Shown here piece after piece: positions 55,801 to 59,294 of a stretch of DNA of 64,000 nucleotides. The stretch comes from Lepas anatifera (Eukaryota; Arthropoda; Thecostraca; Lepadidae). Position numbers and translations under genes: made by a program. The stretch lies in the NCBI GenBank assembly GCA_034440635.1, contig JAOTON010000056.1, forward strand, positions 379,501-443,500, given 5' to 3'. Under the pieces are notes generated by a model. It made no database searches. It was not told the DNA's origin and worked only from the letters and a program-made list of their open reading frames with translations. How positions within the stretch are numbered: the first letter of the stretch is position 1; each line of letters starts with the position of its first letter.

Positions 55801-57168
55801 ACGGTGCCACCAATCAGTGGCACGCGCGCCCACGCCGGGAATACGCAACCCGCAGCACAATAGCATCCGGCAACTGTCGAAACTGAAGAAGAAATTTTAT
55901 TCGCAAATAATAGCTGAAACAAAGCAATGTGGGTAACAAGTCTAATAACTATTATTGTTAAAGAAACCAGCAGGACTGTGAATGAGCTCGCGATTTTTTC
56001 GCATTGTTCTGTAGCGTACTGTAGAATCACATCTTACATACCAGCATTGCGTATCTCCCCCAATAGTTGAGGCCGATCCTTCTTATTGCTTCCCCAGAGT
56101 GGTGTCGTTCGTCCAACGGATGAAAAGCGCTAACACTTCGTGAGGCACGTGCCGTGACGTGTCGTGACGTGCCTTGTTGCTGGCAGGGTCCGCTGCCACA
56201 CACGGCCAACGACTTCTGGCAGATGGTGTGGGAGCAGGGCAGCGTGGTGATAGTGATGCTGACCCGGCTGACGGAGAACGGCGCCAGCATGTGCCATCGC
56301 TACTGGCCTGAGGAGGGCTCCGAGCTCTACCACATCTACGAGGTCAGGCAACAAGTCGTCGCTGTCGCATCTGGCGTCTGGCGGCATTGTATCGTGATAA
56401 GCTTTACATCTCGACTAGTGGTTCTTGGAGGATAGATAGCGATGCTTTCGAGCATGTGCAATGCCTTTTCTTCTCATTATGGAGCTTCTGGCCTTTGCTA
56501 GTCTCTTGGAATCAGTAGATCTTCATTTTTTAGTTTGCAGTTTCTTTAGAGAGATTGATCTTAAATATGTTATGGTTGATATCTTAACATGTTCATAATG
56601 AAATTTTGAAATTAGAAGCCACCATTAAGCATGAAAACCTGTTAGTTTTCATCACCATTATCTTTGTTTATTAATTGGGCAATGGAACTATTAATTACGC
56701 GTGATGATACTACTTTTTGTGGTTATAGTAACTGGAATATGGAGGCTACTGATATCAAAACATGTGTGAATTTTCCCACCAAACATCCCCGTTTTTCCGA
56801 CTCAACTGCAGCAACCCCCGTCACCCGATCTTGGCGTGACCCACCACCTCAAGGTCTCTGTCGTACGCCAGGCGCATCTGGTGTCGAAACACATCAGTGG
56901 CCCCGCGCATCCCCTCAAAGTCTGTGTTGTGTATCAGGTGCATCTGGTCCCGGAGCATATCTGACCCCGCGCATCCGTTCAAAACATCTGTGGTGCGCCA
57001 GGTGCATCTGGTGTCGGAACACATCTGGTGCGATGAGTACTTGGTGCGCAGCTTCTACTTGAAGAATCTCAAGACCAGCGAGACGCGCACCGTCACTCAG
57101 TTCCATTTCCTGGCCTGGCCGGAGAACGCTGTGCCATCCTCCACCAAGGCGCTGCTCGAGTTCAGGAG
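3967..57168 (+). CDS. PTPRN: PTPRN/IA-2-like receptor pseudophosphatase gene, partial, ten exons
   Basis: Ten exons at 3967-4116, 8808-8894, 9322-9401, 17520-17587, 24900-25103, 52963-53096, 53969-54023, 54587-54850, 56187-56342 and 57002-57168 join without a phase conflict into 1365 nt (455 codons). In order they give a membrane-proximal SEA-like ectodomain (about residues 45-128), a transmembrane helix (about 145-170), a basic juxtamembrane segment, the [10 protein letters not shown] segment typical of IA-2 proteins (about 250-259), and a PTP-like domain from about residue 260. Known of the family: IA-2/phogrin proteins are type I membrane proteins of dense-core secretory vesicles in neuroendocrine cells; the PTP fold is catalytically dead and acts in granule biogenesis and secretion. 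The WPD-loop reads WPEN here, so the catalytic Asp is absent. Signal peptide, most of the luminal domain and the HCX5R loop are not found in the window. Introns run from 427 bp to 27.9 kb. Assignment to IA-2 rather than another receptor PTP is firm. Confidence 0.93.
6055..6160 (+). repeat. Dispersed repeat pair, copy 1
   Basis: The segment with ccttcctccgaaaccgatcg and later ctggcggcttcaaaacaggg resembles 7171-7280 over roughly 100 bp in the same orientation, including a preceding purine-rich gaggaaggagg run. It is probably part of an unrecognised transposon family. Confidence 0.6.
7171..7280 (+). repeat. Dispersed repeat pair, copy 2
   Basis: This copy carries ccttcctccggaaccggtcg and ctggcggcttcaaaacaccc. 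It matches the copy about 1.1 kb upstream, with roughly one change every 6-8 bases. Confidence 0.6.
7787..7975. repeat. Nested palindromes built on GATTTCGCGAAATC
   Basis: The perfect palindrome GATTTCGCGAAATC occurs at 7789-7802, 7845-7858 and 7960-7973; the last extends to 18 bp (7958-7975). The first two are part of a larger perfect inverted repeat with 22-bp arms at 7788-7809 and 7838-7859. A further 11-bp inverted repeat pairs 7863-7873 with 7898-7908. The whole 190 bp could fold as a multi-hairpin. It may be a fold-back element; no target duplication was found. Confidence 0.85.
8808..8894 (+). CDS. PTPRN: PTPRN exon: SEA-like mature ectodomain, part 1
   Basis: The exon follows a tccccag acceptor and ends at a gtcagt donor. 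It reads [20 protein letters not shown] then PHNTFDNI, and aligns by eye with the helix-strand start of the IA-2 mature ectodomain (vertebrate pattern GVKLLEILAEHVHM followed by SFINI). This membrane-proximal domain has a ferredoxin/SEA-like fold and is involved in granule targeting. The exon ends with two bases of an Arg codon, finished by the next exon only 427 bp away. Confidence 0.88.
9322..9401 (+). CDS. PTPRN: PTPRN exon: SEA-like mature ectodomain, part 2
   Basis: The acceptor is cttgtttacag and the donor gtaagt. The peptide [18 protein letters not shown], followed by STSVTAKI, matches the central strand of the IA-2 ectodomain (VVGPALTFRIRHNEQNLS in vertebrates). NST is a possible N-glycosylation site. 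The exon leaves one base (C) of an Arg codon, completed by GT at 17520 across an 8.1-kb intron. Confidence 0.9.
9840..11405 (+). pseudogene. Decayed non-LTR retrotransposon ORF2 (reverse transcriptase part)
   Basis: Pieces of one RT-containing ORF2 can be followed across shifted frames. They are [20 protein letters not shown], then [20 protein letters not shown] at 9957-10150, a CYADDT catalytic box near 10600, KTQMVV near 10720, and a C-terminal part resembling the thumb region ([23 protein letters not shown]) to about 11000, with traces to 11405. Many stops and indels show it is dead. The endonuclease part is not seen. It is inserted in sense in the host intron. Confidence 0.8.
11733..11931 (+). 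mobile_element. tRNA-derived SINE with 13-bp target duplication
   Basis: The body is about 11746-11918 and is flanked by GTGATCAGTGTAG at 11733-11745 and 11919-11931. The head has an A-box-like tggcttagtggatag and a B-box ggttcaaatcc. The tail holds gagttggcgacgccgtatgg and a cagttggcgcgtcgttaaa end that recurs in other copies in this window. The duplication shows a real retroposition event. Confidence 0.85.
12541..12685 (-). mobile_element. SINE copy, same tail family, diverged
   Basis: Read on the minus strand, the tRNA-like head (gggacc...gccacag region) is followed by ccctgatccccc and the conserved tail gagttggcatcgccgg-like sequence. It is truncated and mutated compared with the copy at 11746. 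Confidence 0.55.
13018..13059. repeat. AT microsatellite
   Basis: A run of A is followed by about 19 AT repeats. Confidence 0.97.
14383..14462. repeat. A/T homopolymer cluster
   Basis: Three poly-A or poly-T runs of 11-13 bases lie within 80 bp around a short spacer. This is low-complexity sequence, perhaps an old retroelement tail. Confidence 0.85.
16040..16075 (+). promoter_or_regulatory. TATA-like box candidate
   Basis: The stretch ggctataaaaaggcgcg is a strong TATA match, but no transcript start or exon can be tied to it. Confidence 0.15.
16250..16560. repeat. AGGTCA/TGACCT half-site cluster
   Basis: More than eight AGGTCA-like motifs occur on the two strands in about 300 bp, including TCAAGGTCA forms and a TTGACCTATGACGTCA stretch. 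Composition resembles the AGGTCA-rich interior of the palindromic elements at 19.2, 48.2 and 57.4 kb, but the GC-rich palindromic ends are not visible here. Confidence 0.55.
17520..17587 (+). CDS. PTPRN: PTPRN exon: SEA-like mature ectodomain, part 3
   Basis: A 68-nt exon between ggtttcag and gtaagt encodes [20 protein letters not shown] then GNG. This matches the last helix and strand of the IA-2 ectodomain (vertebrate ELEAQTGLQILQTGVGQ). A CT microsatellite begins about 7 bp after the donor, inside the intron. The exon ends in phase 0, which agrees with the start of the membrane exon. Confidence 0.9.
17594..17660. repeat. CT microsatellite next to a splice donor
   Basis: Imperfect CT/CCT repeats start about 7 bp after the donor of the exon ending at 17587. 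Ser/Leu-rich open frames across it are artefacts. Confidence 0.95.
18901..19036 (-). mobile_element. SINE copy, same tail family
   Basis: On the minus strand a tRNA-like head with the B-box gagttcaaatcccc is followed by the tail agagttggcgacaccatatg. The copy is shorter than the one at 11746. Confidence 0.65.
19185..19555 (-). mobile_element. Palindromic AGGTCA-rich MITE, truncated copy
   Basis: The reverse complement aligns with 57430-57800 almost throughout. Shared features are the TTAA-bordered end with the CCTCGCCCCAC terminal motif, the GGGGGCCATCGATGGCCCCC palindrome (19519-19538), the CGACGAGGCGCAGCACCGCGG block, the TTTTCCCATCATCCCTGAAAT block, and then several AGGTCA motifs. The inner end stops near 19185, so about two thirds of the element is missing. 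Confidence 0.85.
20106..20745 (-). pseudogene. LINE ORF2 fragment (linker before the RT domain)
   Basis: On the minus strand an open frame reads [20 protein letters not shown], then ...[19 protein letters not shown]..., ...NLLNRAFAF... and ...[10 protein letters not shown].... This is the region between endonuclease and RT in many non-LTR elements. It ends in an unrelated sequence after the LNELE motif, just where the RT palm should follow. It may belong to the same family as the remnant at 9840-11405, which carries the following part. Confidence 0.7.
20865..20935 (+). mobile_element. SINE tail fragment
   Basis: The segment gaaagagttggcgacaccat followed by ggttggtgcgtcgat matches the conserved tail of the SINE at 11746. 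It lacks the tRNA-like head. Confidence 0.6.
21757..22080 (+). repeat. Minisatellite, about 36-bp unit, roughly 9 copies
   Basis: The unit is cagatatcagagtggatctc followed by tgagctcctcggat. It is dense in 6-bp palindromes (GATATC, GAGCTC, GGATCC). Copies at the right end are nearly identical; those at the left are diverged. Confidence 0.93.
23820..24075 (+). repeat. Degenerate tandem repeat, about 43-bp unit
   Basis: Six weak copies of a unit like cgctcccgaacagtactgca, then gcctgtattcc, follow each other. The two copies around 23910-23990 are closest to each other. Confidence 0.7.
24390..24610 (+). mobile_element. tRNA-derived SINE-like element, second family
   Basis: The head has an A-box-like ggggtggcctagtggcttcg and a B-box-like gtgggttcaatcaccac, followed by about 120 bp of unrelated tail. 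It lacks the gagttggcgacgcc tail of the first family. No target duplication was found. Confidence 0.5.
24900..25103 (+). CDS. PTPRN: PTPRN exon: transmembrane helix and juxtamembrane segment
   Basis: The 204-nt exon (68 codons, phase 0 to phase 0) starts after gtctacag and ends at CAG|gtaagc. It encodes a short Ser/Thr-rich linker, a transmembrane helix containing [20 protein letters not shown], then a basic stop-transfer patch ([15 protein letters not shown]) and the end KDYQ. The layout equals the membrane exon of vertebrate IA-2, which ends EYQ before ELCRQ. GC content is high compared with flanking intron, as for the other cytosolic exons. Confidence 0.92.
25415..25445 (+). mobile_element. 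SINE tail fragment
   Basis: Only the terminal motif ataaccttgacagttggtgc with gtcgttaaa is present. It lies directly before a tRNA-like sequence on the opposite strand. Confidence 0.5.
25461..25533 (-). tRNA. tRNA-like sequence or pseudogene
   Basis: The 73-nt minus-strand segment has a perfect 7-bp acceptor stem (GTCCTGC with GCAGGAC), a B-box ggttcgaaacc with a paired T stem, and an A-box-like gcagcggttagcat. The anticodon stem pairs only by wobbles and the loop lacks U33, so no identity is assigned. It is more likely a tRNA-derived element than a working tRNA. Confidence 0.35.
25872..26045 (+). mobile_element. tRNA-derived SINE, nearly full copy
   Basis: The A-box-like tgatgcggtggttagcagg and B-box gggttcaaggccc are followed by the shared tail ccaacagagaatgagttggc, then gacgccatatgaccctggca. 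It matches the copy at 11746 over its tail, with a different head. Confidence 0.75.
26161..26690 (-). pseudogene. Decayed LINE RT fragment
   Basis: The minus strand encodes [20 protein letters not shown], then [13 protein letters not shown] and [20 protein letters not shown]. The RQG motif and the aligned catalytic box (YADD changed to YAGY) identify an RT palm of the L1/Tx1 type. The loss of both catalytic Asp and the lack of flanking domains show it is dead. Confidence 0.8.
27720..28480. other. GC-rich block with broken open frames, unrecognised
   Basis: Both strands hold long open stretches. On the minus strand around 28170-28285 the frame reads [20 protein letters not shown] and then [14 protein letters not shown] before a stop. 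It looks like old coding sequence, perhaps of a DNA transposon or a retrogene, but I recognise no family. Confidence 0.35.
29811..29864. repeat. AT/TG microsatellite
   Basis: About 20 AT repeats are followed by seven TG repeats, directly before the first tRNA-like tandem unit. Confidence 0.97.
29965..30037 (+). tRNA. tRNA-like sequence, unit 1
   Basis: The 73-nt segment has a 7-bp acceptor stem (GCTCCTG with TAGGAGC, one G-T pair), an A-box-like gtgtagtggttagcat, a 5-bp anticodon stem around the loop CCGGAAA, and the canonical B-box gggttcgattccc. Position 33 is C rather than T. The nominal anticodon would be GGA (Ser), but a Ser-type long variable arm is missing. It may be a SINE head or a nonfunctional copy. 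Confidence 0.5.
30186..30258 (+). tRNA. tRNA-like sequence, unit 2
   Basis: This is the same sequence as unit 1, with an inserted tg near the D arm, loss of one g in it, and loss of a t in the anticodon arm. The changes spoil the fold. Confidence 0.4.
30406..30477 (+). tRNA. tRNA-like sequence, unit 3
   Basis: The same sequence, with changes in the D arm and loss of one g in the B-box (gggttcattccc). It is unlikely to be transcribed as a tRNA. Confidence 0.4.
30517..30622. repeat. AT-rich cruciform-prone satellite
   Basis: Blocks of tatatata alternate with attatatt, giving many short inverted repeats over about 100 bp. Confidence 0.95.
31769..31902. repeat. CT microsatellite
   Basis: About 130 bp of CT with scattered T or C interruptions. 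The minus-strand Arg/Glu-rich open frame across it is a repeat artefact. Confidence 0.97.
32407..32419 (+). repeat. Target site duplication, left, of the Penelope composite
   Basis: TAAAGAAGCGCTT at 32407-32419 is repeated exactly at 42176-42188. It directly abuts the 3' end of the inverted Penelope copy. Confidence 0.85.
32470..32502 (-). ncRNA. Possible hammerhead-ribozyme-like core, copy A
   Basis: In the non-coding 3' part the minus strand has CTGACGA, a 19-nt stem-loop with paired GAGG and CCTC, then GAAA. This order matches the hammerhead core (CUGANGA, stem II, GAAA). Hammerhead motifs are known in Penelope-like elements. I could not draw convincing stems I and III, so this is tentative. 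Confidence 0.3.
32820..33836 (-). pseudogene. Penelope-like RT (C-terminal part) with GIY-YIG endonuclease, copy A
   Basis: The 338-residue frame starts at [16 protein letters not shown] (RT motif B). It has the catalytic [12 protein letters not shown] box (motif C) at about residues 33-45, a PLE-typical LPFLDVAV and KPTHGEKYL region, and then a GIY-YIG nuclease-like end with [20 protein letters not shown] at about residues 235-255. RT plus C-terminal GIY-YIG defines endonuclease-bearing Penelope-like elements. The N-terminal RT motifs are missing, so it cannot be active alone. Confidence 0.9.
33887..34416 (+). pseudogene. Penelope-like RT, copy B, 5' fragment
   Basis: The plus-strand frame has the RT fingers ([20 protein letters not shown]), the [12 protein letters not shown] motif A and [10 protein letters not shown] motif B. 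It is cut after VMEEL by the LINE insertion and continues at 40756. The usual N-terminal part of a Penelope ORF is absent, because the head-to-head junction lies just upstream. Confidence 0.9.
34403..34416 (+). repeat. Target site duplication, left, of the LINE
   Basis: GTGATGGAAGAGCT at 34403-34416 is repeated at 40756-40769. Removing the LINE with one copy restores the Penelope reading frame at [11 protein letters not shown]. Confidence 0.95.
34588..35903 (+). pseudogene. LINE ORF1 protein (one frameshift)
   Basis: The start [16 protein letters not shown] leads into a basic region (KKHKKK) where the frame shifts at an A8 run (34723-34730). The second frame then continues through a heptad-rich coiled coil (about [17 protein letters not shown]), an RRM-like part containing [15 protein letters not shown], and a C-terminal domain ([16 protein letters not shown]). 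It ends with a Pro/Gly/Ala-rich tail. This is the trimeric RNA-binding ORF1 layout of L1/Tx1 elements. Confidence 0.85.
36605..40424 (+). pseudogene. LINE ORF2: endonuclease and reverse transcriptase (two frameshifts)
   Basis: The endonuclease starts with [16 protein letters not shown] and has the catalytic LLQETH. The frame breaks at a G5 run (37054-37058) in the GDFN-like motif and resumes to RIDLFL and the YLTDHKM histidine. The RT shows [32 protein letters not shown] (motif A), [11 protein letters not shown] (motif B) and SYADDVTV (motif C, 38746-38769). A second break at an A6 run (39483-39488) precedes the last 300 residues, which include [18 protein letters not shown], a CCHC-like knuckle. 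All catalytic residues that I can check are present. Confidence 0.92.
40756..40769 (+). repeat. Target site duplication, right, of the LINE
   Basis: Second copy of GTGATGGAAGAGCT, directly after the A-rich LINE end. Confidence 0.95.
40756..41736 (+). pseudogene. Penelope-like RT end and GIY-YIG endonuclease, copy B 3' fragment
   Basis: The frame resumes at [18 protein letters not shown], carries YVDD (40822-40833) and ends with the same GIY-YIG region as copy A. The two proteins differ at only a few residues (for example TFIKN for IFIKN and RKIKEG for RKIREG). A stop is followed by the shared AT-trinucleotide-rich 3' sequence. Confidence 0.92.
42054..42086 (+). ncRNA. Possible hammerhead-ribozyme-like core, copy B
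   Basis: This is the counterpart of the copy A motif: CTGACGA at 42055-42061 and GAAAG at 42081-42085. A G-to-A change breaks the GAGG/CCTC pairing, so even if copy A is a ribozyme, this copy should be weaker. Confidence 0.22.
42176..42188 (+). repeat. Target site duplication, right, of the Penelope composite
   Basis: TAAAGAAGCGCTT, identical to 32407-32419. A 39-bp segment that is not in copy A lies between the last shared base (42136) and this repeat. Confidence 0.85.
42929..43100 (-). mobile_element. tRNA-derived SINE, nearly full copy
   Basis: On the minus strand an A-box-like head and a B-box (cgggttcatgttacgg region) are followed by ctgattcccccaaatccctc and the shared tail gagttggcgacgccgtataa, then cctggtagttggtgggtcgt. 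It is one of the best copies in the window. Confidence 0.75.
44515..44588 (+). tRNA. tRNA-like sequence (Lys-CTT-like), probably SINE or pseudogene
   Basis: The segment has an A-box-like actggtatagtggttagata, an anticodon loop CTCTTGA with U33 and CTT, and a strong B-box/T arm (gccgggttcgaatccggg). The acceptor ends (gtggcgc against agtgacc) do not pair, so a working tRNA is unlikely. Confidence 0.35.
46606..46627. repeat. GCAC microsatellite
   Basis: Five GCAC/CACG repeats. Confidence 0.9.
48225..49015 (+). mobile_element. TTAA-flanked AGGTCA-rich MITE, diverged family member
   Basis: Ends are TTTTAACGCGCATTGACGGG at the left and the inverse of it at the right (CCCCGTTGCGTGTTAAAA), so TTAA lies at both borders (48225-48228 and 49012-49015). 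A perfect 20-bp GC palindrome sits at 48984-49003. The interior has at least ten AGGTCA/TGACCT motifs. The block aaaatgatgag...ccgcgttttctgtt resembles the corresponding part of the element at 19.2 kb, so they are related. No transposase is encoded. Confidence 0.75.
50290..50481 (+). other. Unrecognised exon-like open segment
   Basis: A GC-rich stretch stays open as [20 protein letters not shown], then [20 protein letters not shown], then SCEMAGARQ, and is followed by gtagag, which could be a donor. Composition resembles a secreted Cys-containing domain, but I recognise no family. It lies in the big PTPRN intron and could be a fragment of another gene or a pseudogene. Confidence 0.3.
51698..51740 (-). 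mobile_element. SINE tail fragment
   Basis: The minus strand shows the shared tail motif (atatggcctcagctgttggt then gcgtcgt), without a head. A similar fragment lies at about 27583-27625. Confidence 0.5.
52233..52300 (+). repeat. Short tandem repeat, 26-bp unit, about 2.5 copies
   Basis: The unit atgtgttttaaagcccataa with gtgtag is present twice without change and once in part. Confidence 0.9.
52452..52980 (+). repeat. PTPRN: Minisatellite of duplicated PTPRN splice acceptors, ~53-bp unit
   Basis: Ten copies of an acceptor-like AG followed by gagctatgccggtcgcgga start at 52489, 52542, 52595, 52646, 52697, 52751, 52804, 52857, 52910 and 52963. Periods are 51-54 bp, mostly 53. The last copy is the genuine exon start; earlier copies carry its first 18 coding bases and then re-enter intron-like sequence (ggggatctctaactgagtgt, then gtgcaccgtcacag). 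Most units contain CTAAC about 22 bases before the AG, a plausible branch point, but a poor pyrimidine tract. The second copy (52542) is the most diverged. Confidence 0.95.
52963..53096 (+). CDS. PTPRN: PTPRN exon: cytosolic juxtamembrane segment with duplicated acceptors upstream
   Basis: The exon opens GAG CTA TGC CGG TCG CGG ATG (ELCRSRM), the counterpart of vertebrate ELCRQRM, directly after cgtcacag. It continues [20 protein letters not shown] and ends in a Ser/Thr-rich SSTSSW. The donor is TCCTG|gtcagt; the split Trp codon is completed by the first base of the next exon, giving WSEEP as in the family (WCEEP). The first 18 bases plus the intron end are repeated nine times upstream with a period near 53 bp (separate entry), so the genuine start is fixed only by the reading frame and by the ATGGCAGCG that follows. 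Confidence 0.9.
53097..53968 (+). other. PTPRN intron (872 bp)
   Basis: No supported feature inside. Confidence 0.8.
53969..54023 (+). CDS. PTPRN: PTPRN exon: MDISTGHM segment
   Basis: This 55-nt exon lies between tttcccag and gtaaga. It encodes [18 protein letters not shown], nearly identical to the family signature ([17 protein letters not shown]). It is one of the most diagnostic pieces for IA-2/phogrin against other receptor phosphatases. It enters with one base that finishes the Trp codon and ends in phase 0. Confidence 0.95.
54587..54850 (+). CDS. PTPRN: PTPRN exon: start of the PTP-like domain
   Basis: The 88-codon exon (phase 0 to 0) starts after caccag with [20 protein letters not shown] and ends YIATQ|gtcaga. 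It contains the PTP KNR-Y region as [17 protein letters not shown] and the substrate-loop motif NYINAS, then [13 protein letters not shown]. It is strongly GC-biased at third positions. A partial copy of its last bases and donor lies 86 bp downstream at 54922-54942. Confidence 0.95.
54836..54942 (+). repeat. PTPRN: Duplicated exon-intron border (donor side)
   Basis: The exon end and donor at 54836-54856 (TACATAGCTACGCAG|GTCAGA) recur at 54922-54942 with two changes (19 of 21 identical). The bases between are only weakly similar. Confidence 0.65.
54990..55230 (+). repeat. Degenerate tandem repeat built on cagattacaaacc
   Basis: At least seven copies of a cagattacaaaccagtgtaca-like core, separated by ctcattcc-like spacers with variable spacing (about 25-60 bp), fill the start of the intron after the exon ending 54850. 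Confidence 0.8.
56187..56342 (+). CDS. PTPRN: PTPRN exon: PTP-like domain core
   Basis: The 52-codon exon starts after gctggcag and ends GAG|gtcagg. It reads [19 protein letters not shown], then [13 protein letters not shown] and the [15 protein letters not shown] end. DFWQMVWE and VIVMLT are standard PTP motifs 3-4, and GPLPHT is IA-2-like. Phase 0 at both ends agrees with its neighbours. Confidence 0.96.
56828..57025 (+). repeat. PTPRN: Tandem duplication of the acceptor and start of the exon at 57002
   Basis: The motif CAG|GTGCATCTGGTGTCGG, continuing AACACATCTG, occurs at 56872, 56938 and 57002 (periods 66 and 64). The bases between are also related (ccccgcgcatcc followed by a tcaaa-rich part). 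Only the last copy continues into coding sequence. Copy 2 has an in-frame TGA eight codons after its acceptor. Confidence 0.92.
57002..57168 (+). CDS. PTPRN: PTPRN exon: PTP-like domain with altered WPD loop
   Basis: The exon starts after gcgccag and ends AGGAG|gttcgt in phase 2. It encodes [20 protein letters not shown], then [20 protein letters not shown] and [16 protein letters not shown]. The usual WPD general-acid loop is WPE here, fitting a pseudophosphatase (vertebrate IA-2 has WPA). The next exon, with the HCSxGxGR loop, is not seen before the Gypsy element. Two imperfect copies of the exon start with the preceding acceptor lie 64 and 130 bp upstream. Confidence 0.94.
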
Positions 57169-57429
57169 GTTCGTTCACCCTCATACATAGATAGTTTTTT
57201 CCTGTAAAGTGTTTTCTTCTTTTGCATTCGATAATCCGATATCGAGGTAACTTCTTGACGACGTGGTGCTGTGGTGTCTACTTTAAGTGGTCAAAGATTT
57301 AGATAGGTATGTCAATGCTGATGAGTTGTCAGGCTCGGTGCCTGGAACTCTATATATGTACTCACATACATAAGTGCGGATCCGTGCCAAGCCATGTTGA
57401 TTGTTTTCTTAACGTAAGAGTTATAAGAG

Positions 57430-58470
57430 TTAACCCTCGCCCCACCGGGGGGGCCATCGATGGCCCCCCTCTAAGGTTTTTCCGGGATAGCAGAAAAACG
57501 ACGAGGCGCAGCACCGCGGTTGAGGGCTCTACCTCTCACTGGATCATTTTCCCATCATCCCTGAAATTTTTTACCCCGGGTCACCCAAGGTCAGGTCACC
57601 AGACGAGGTCAACTAAGGTCACCTCACTTCACCTTTAGAGCTCTGTAAGAGCTACATTTCAAAGTCGATCGATTTGAAACTTCCTACACTTCATGACCCT
57701 CTCCAGGGTCTACAAGGTGTATATCCGGGATTTTTCGATTTCGTGCCCTGAGGTCAGGTCACGAGGCGACCTCTCCCATTGGAAAAGCATGGGGAAAAGC
57801 TATTTCATGATATAAAAGCCACAAAAATGATTGCAAATATTCAGACTGCTCAGAACAACGTTTTTGGACACTCTTTCACGGATCCCAGGGGTCATATTTG
57901 CCCTTTGACTTTCCCAAGGTCATCCAAGGTCACCAGAGGTCAAAAACAGTATTTTGACAATAACTTTTGACCTAATTGAGCTAGAGCGATGAAACAAACA
58001 CCATCGTGTTTGTCTTGTCACTGGCTTTCATTTGATATACGGCAAGGTCACTTTTTGACCTTTCGTGGCCTCAGGTCATATTAGGTCACGAGGTGACCTC
58101 TGGCGGTCAAACCACTGGCGGGAGGTCTTTACGTTCCACATAGCGGAAAAAGTACTGGTAATTTGCTATCAAATGTACTTTACCAGGCCTCAATAGCTCT
58201 AATGACATAAGAGTTATGCCCAGTTTGCTTAATCATTGCATATTTGAGTGAAAATAGCCGATCTTGACCTAATTTGACCTCTGGAGGTCAAACCATTGAC
58301 CTGAGCACTAAAACATGCGAAGTAATTTCTTACTGAATTCACGCGAGCTTTCTATTGCACTTTGCAGATTTGCGCTAACGCCCATATTTTCGGAGTTAGA
58401 GGGGGGCCATCGATGGCCCCCCGGTGGGGCGAAGGTGGCGCCGGACCCCCGGTGGGGCGCGGGTTGGTAA
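57430..58470 (+). mobile_element. Palindromic AGGTCA-rich MITE, longest copy
   Basis: The left end is TTAACCCTCGCCCCACC followed by a perfect 22-bp palindrome (57448-57469). The right end has the same palindrome (58401-58422) and a GGTGGGGCG end that runs, with a small insertion, to a TAA. The interior has no coding capacity and more than a dozen AGGTCA/TGACCT motifs, including three in direct repeat at 10-bp steps (57917, 57927, 57937). TTAA borders suggest a piggyBac-type mobiliser, but this is inferred. Confidence 0.82.
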
Positions 58471-59290
58471 GGAATATGTTTAGGTTGTAGGTTAATAATC
58501 AGTTAGCCATATACAACAGAACACGAGTGTCCAGCCTTTAGGGTGTGTAGCTTTGAAGCAAATCATTTTCCTGTCCAAAGGTTTTCAAATGCTTTTACGC
58601 TACTTTCTTGCGAGCATGAATTTTGATTTTGATTAAAAAACCGACATCAGTACATAAAATGCGCAAAAATCCTGCTGGAAATTAATGACGGATAAAGAAG
58701 CTTTAAACCACCAACGATGGTAGTGGAACCATCTTGTTCCAAGCCAGTATAAAGGCGCTGGAGCGTCCTACTGCCAGACACCAAACGCTCTCTTCGGCGA
58801 TCATTTTCGTGATTGTTGCAATTTGATTTATGCCCAATTGCATAGTCACAAAAGTGATGGCTGAGGCAGCTGTGCGCTCCCGGGTGTCACCAGCATCGTC
58901 TTCGTGGTCAAGCTCTGCGCTGCAGCGCTGAAATTATACAGCTGGATATGATGATGCTGACCGTTTGCCGTAACCGTAACGTAACGTTTAGGGCTGCATA
59001 TAAGTTATAGACTGTTCCTCTGAAACATACCCTTGCAATAACATAGTCACACAAAACCCAGAAGCTCTATATTTCATTTGCAAAACGGGATGGTTCAACA
59101 AAACTGTACCTGTAAGTGATTTAAGTCATATATTTTTAGACCGTAGCGACATTTCGCTTGTTTAAAACTAGTTTTCCACTTTCAAGCGATAAGATATTCC
59201 TCGTTGATATTGGACTGGCTTCTCCGCATAGATCTAACTGGTGGCGTGTATTCTGGCCAAGCAGGCACGGACAGCGCTTATCAGCTAAGC
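58471..59290. other. Unassigned sequence between MITE and Gypsy element
   Basis: A TATAAAGG box near 58749 is followed by an ATG at about 58858 opening a 24-codon frame (MAEAAVRSRVSPASSSWSSS...). That is too little to call a gene or first exon. Nothing else is supported. Confidence 0.4.
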
Positions 59291-59294
59291 TTGC

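Noticed and set aside
55558..55870. GC-rich overlapping open frames on both strands
   Set aside because: They lie in the intron between two well-fixed exons (54850 and 56187) and show no domain.
58745..58935. TATA box followed by a short ATG frame (MAEAAVRSRVSP...)
   Set aside because: The frame has 24 codons with no visible continuation or family, so it is not called a gene or a first exon.
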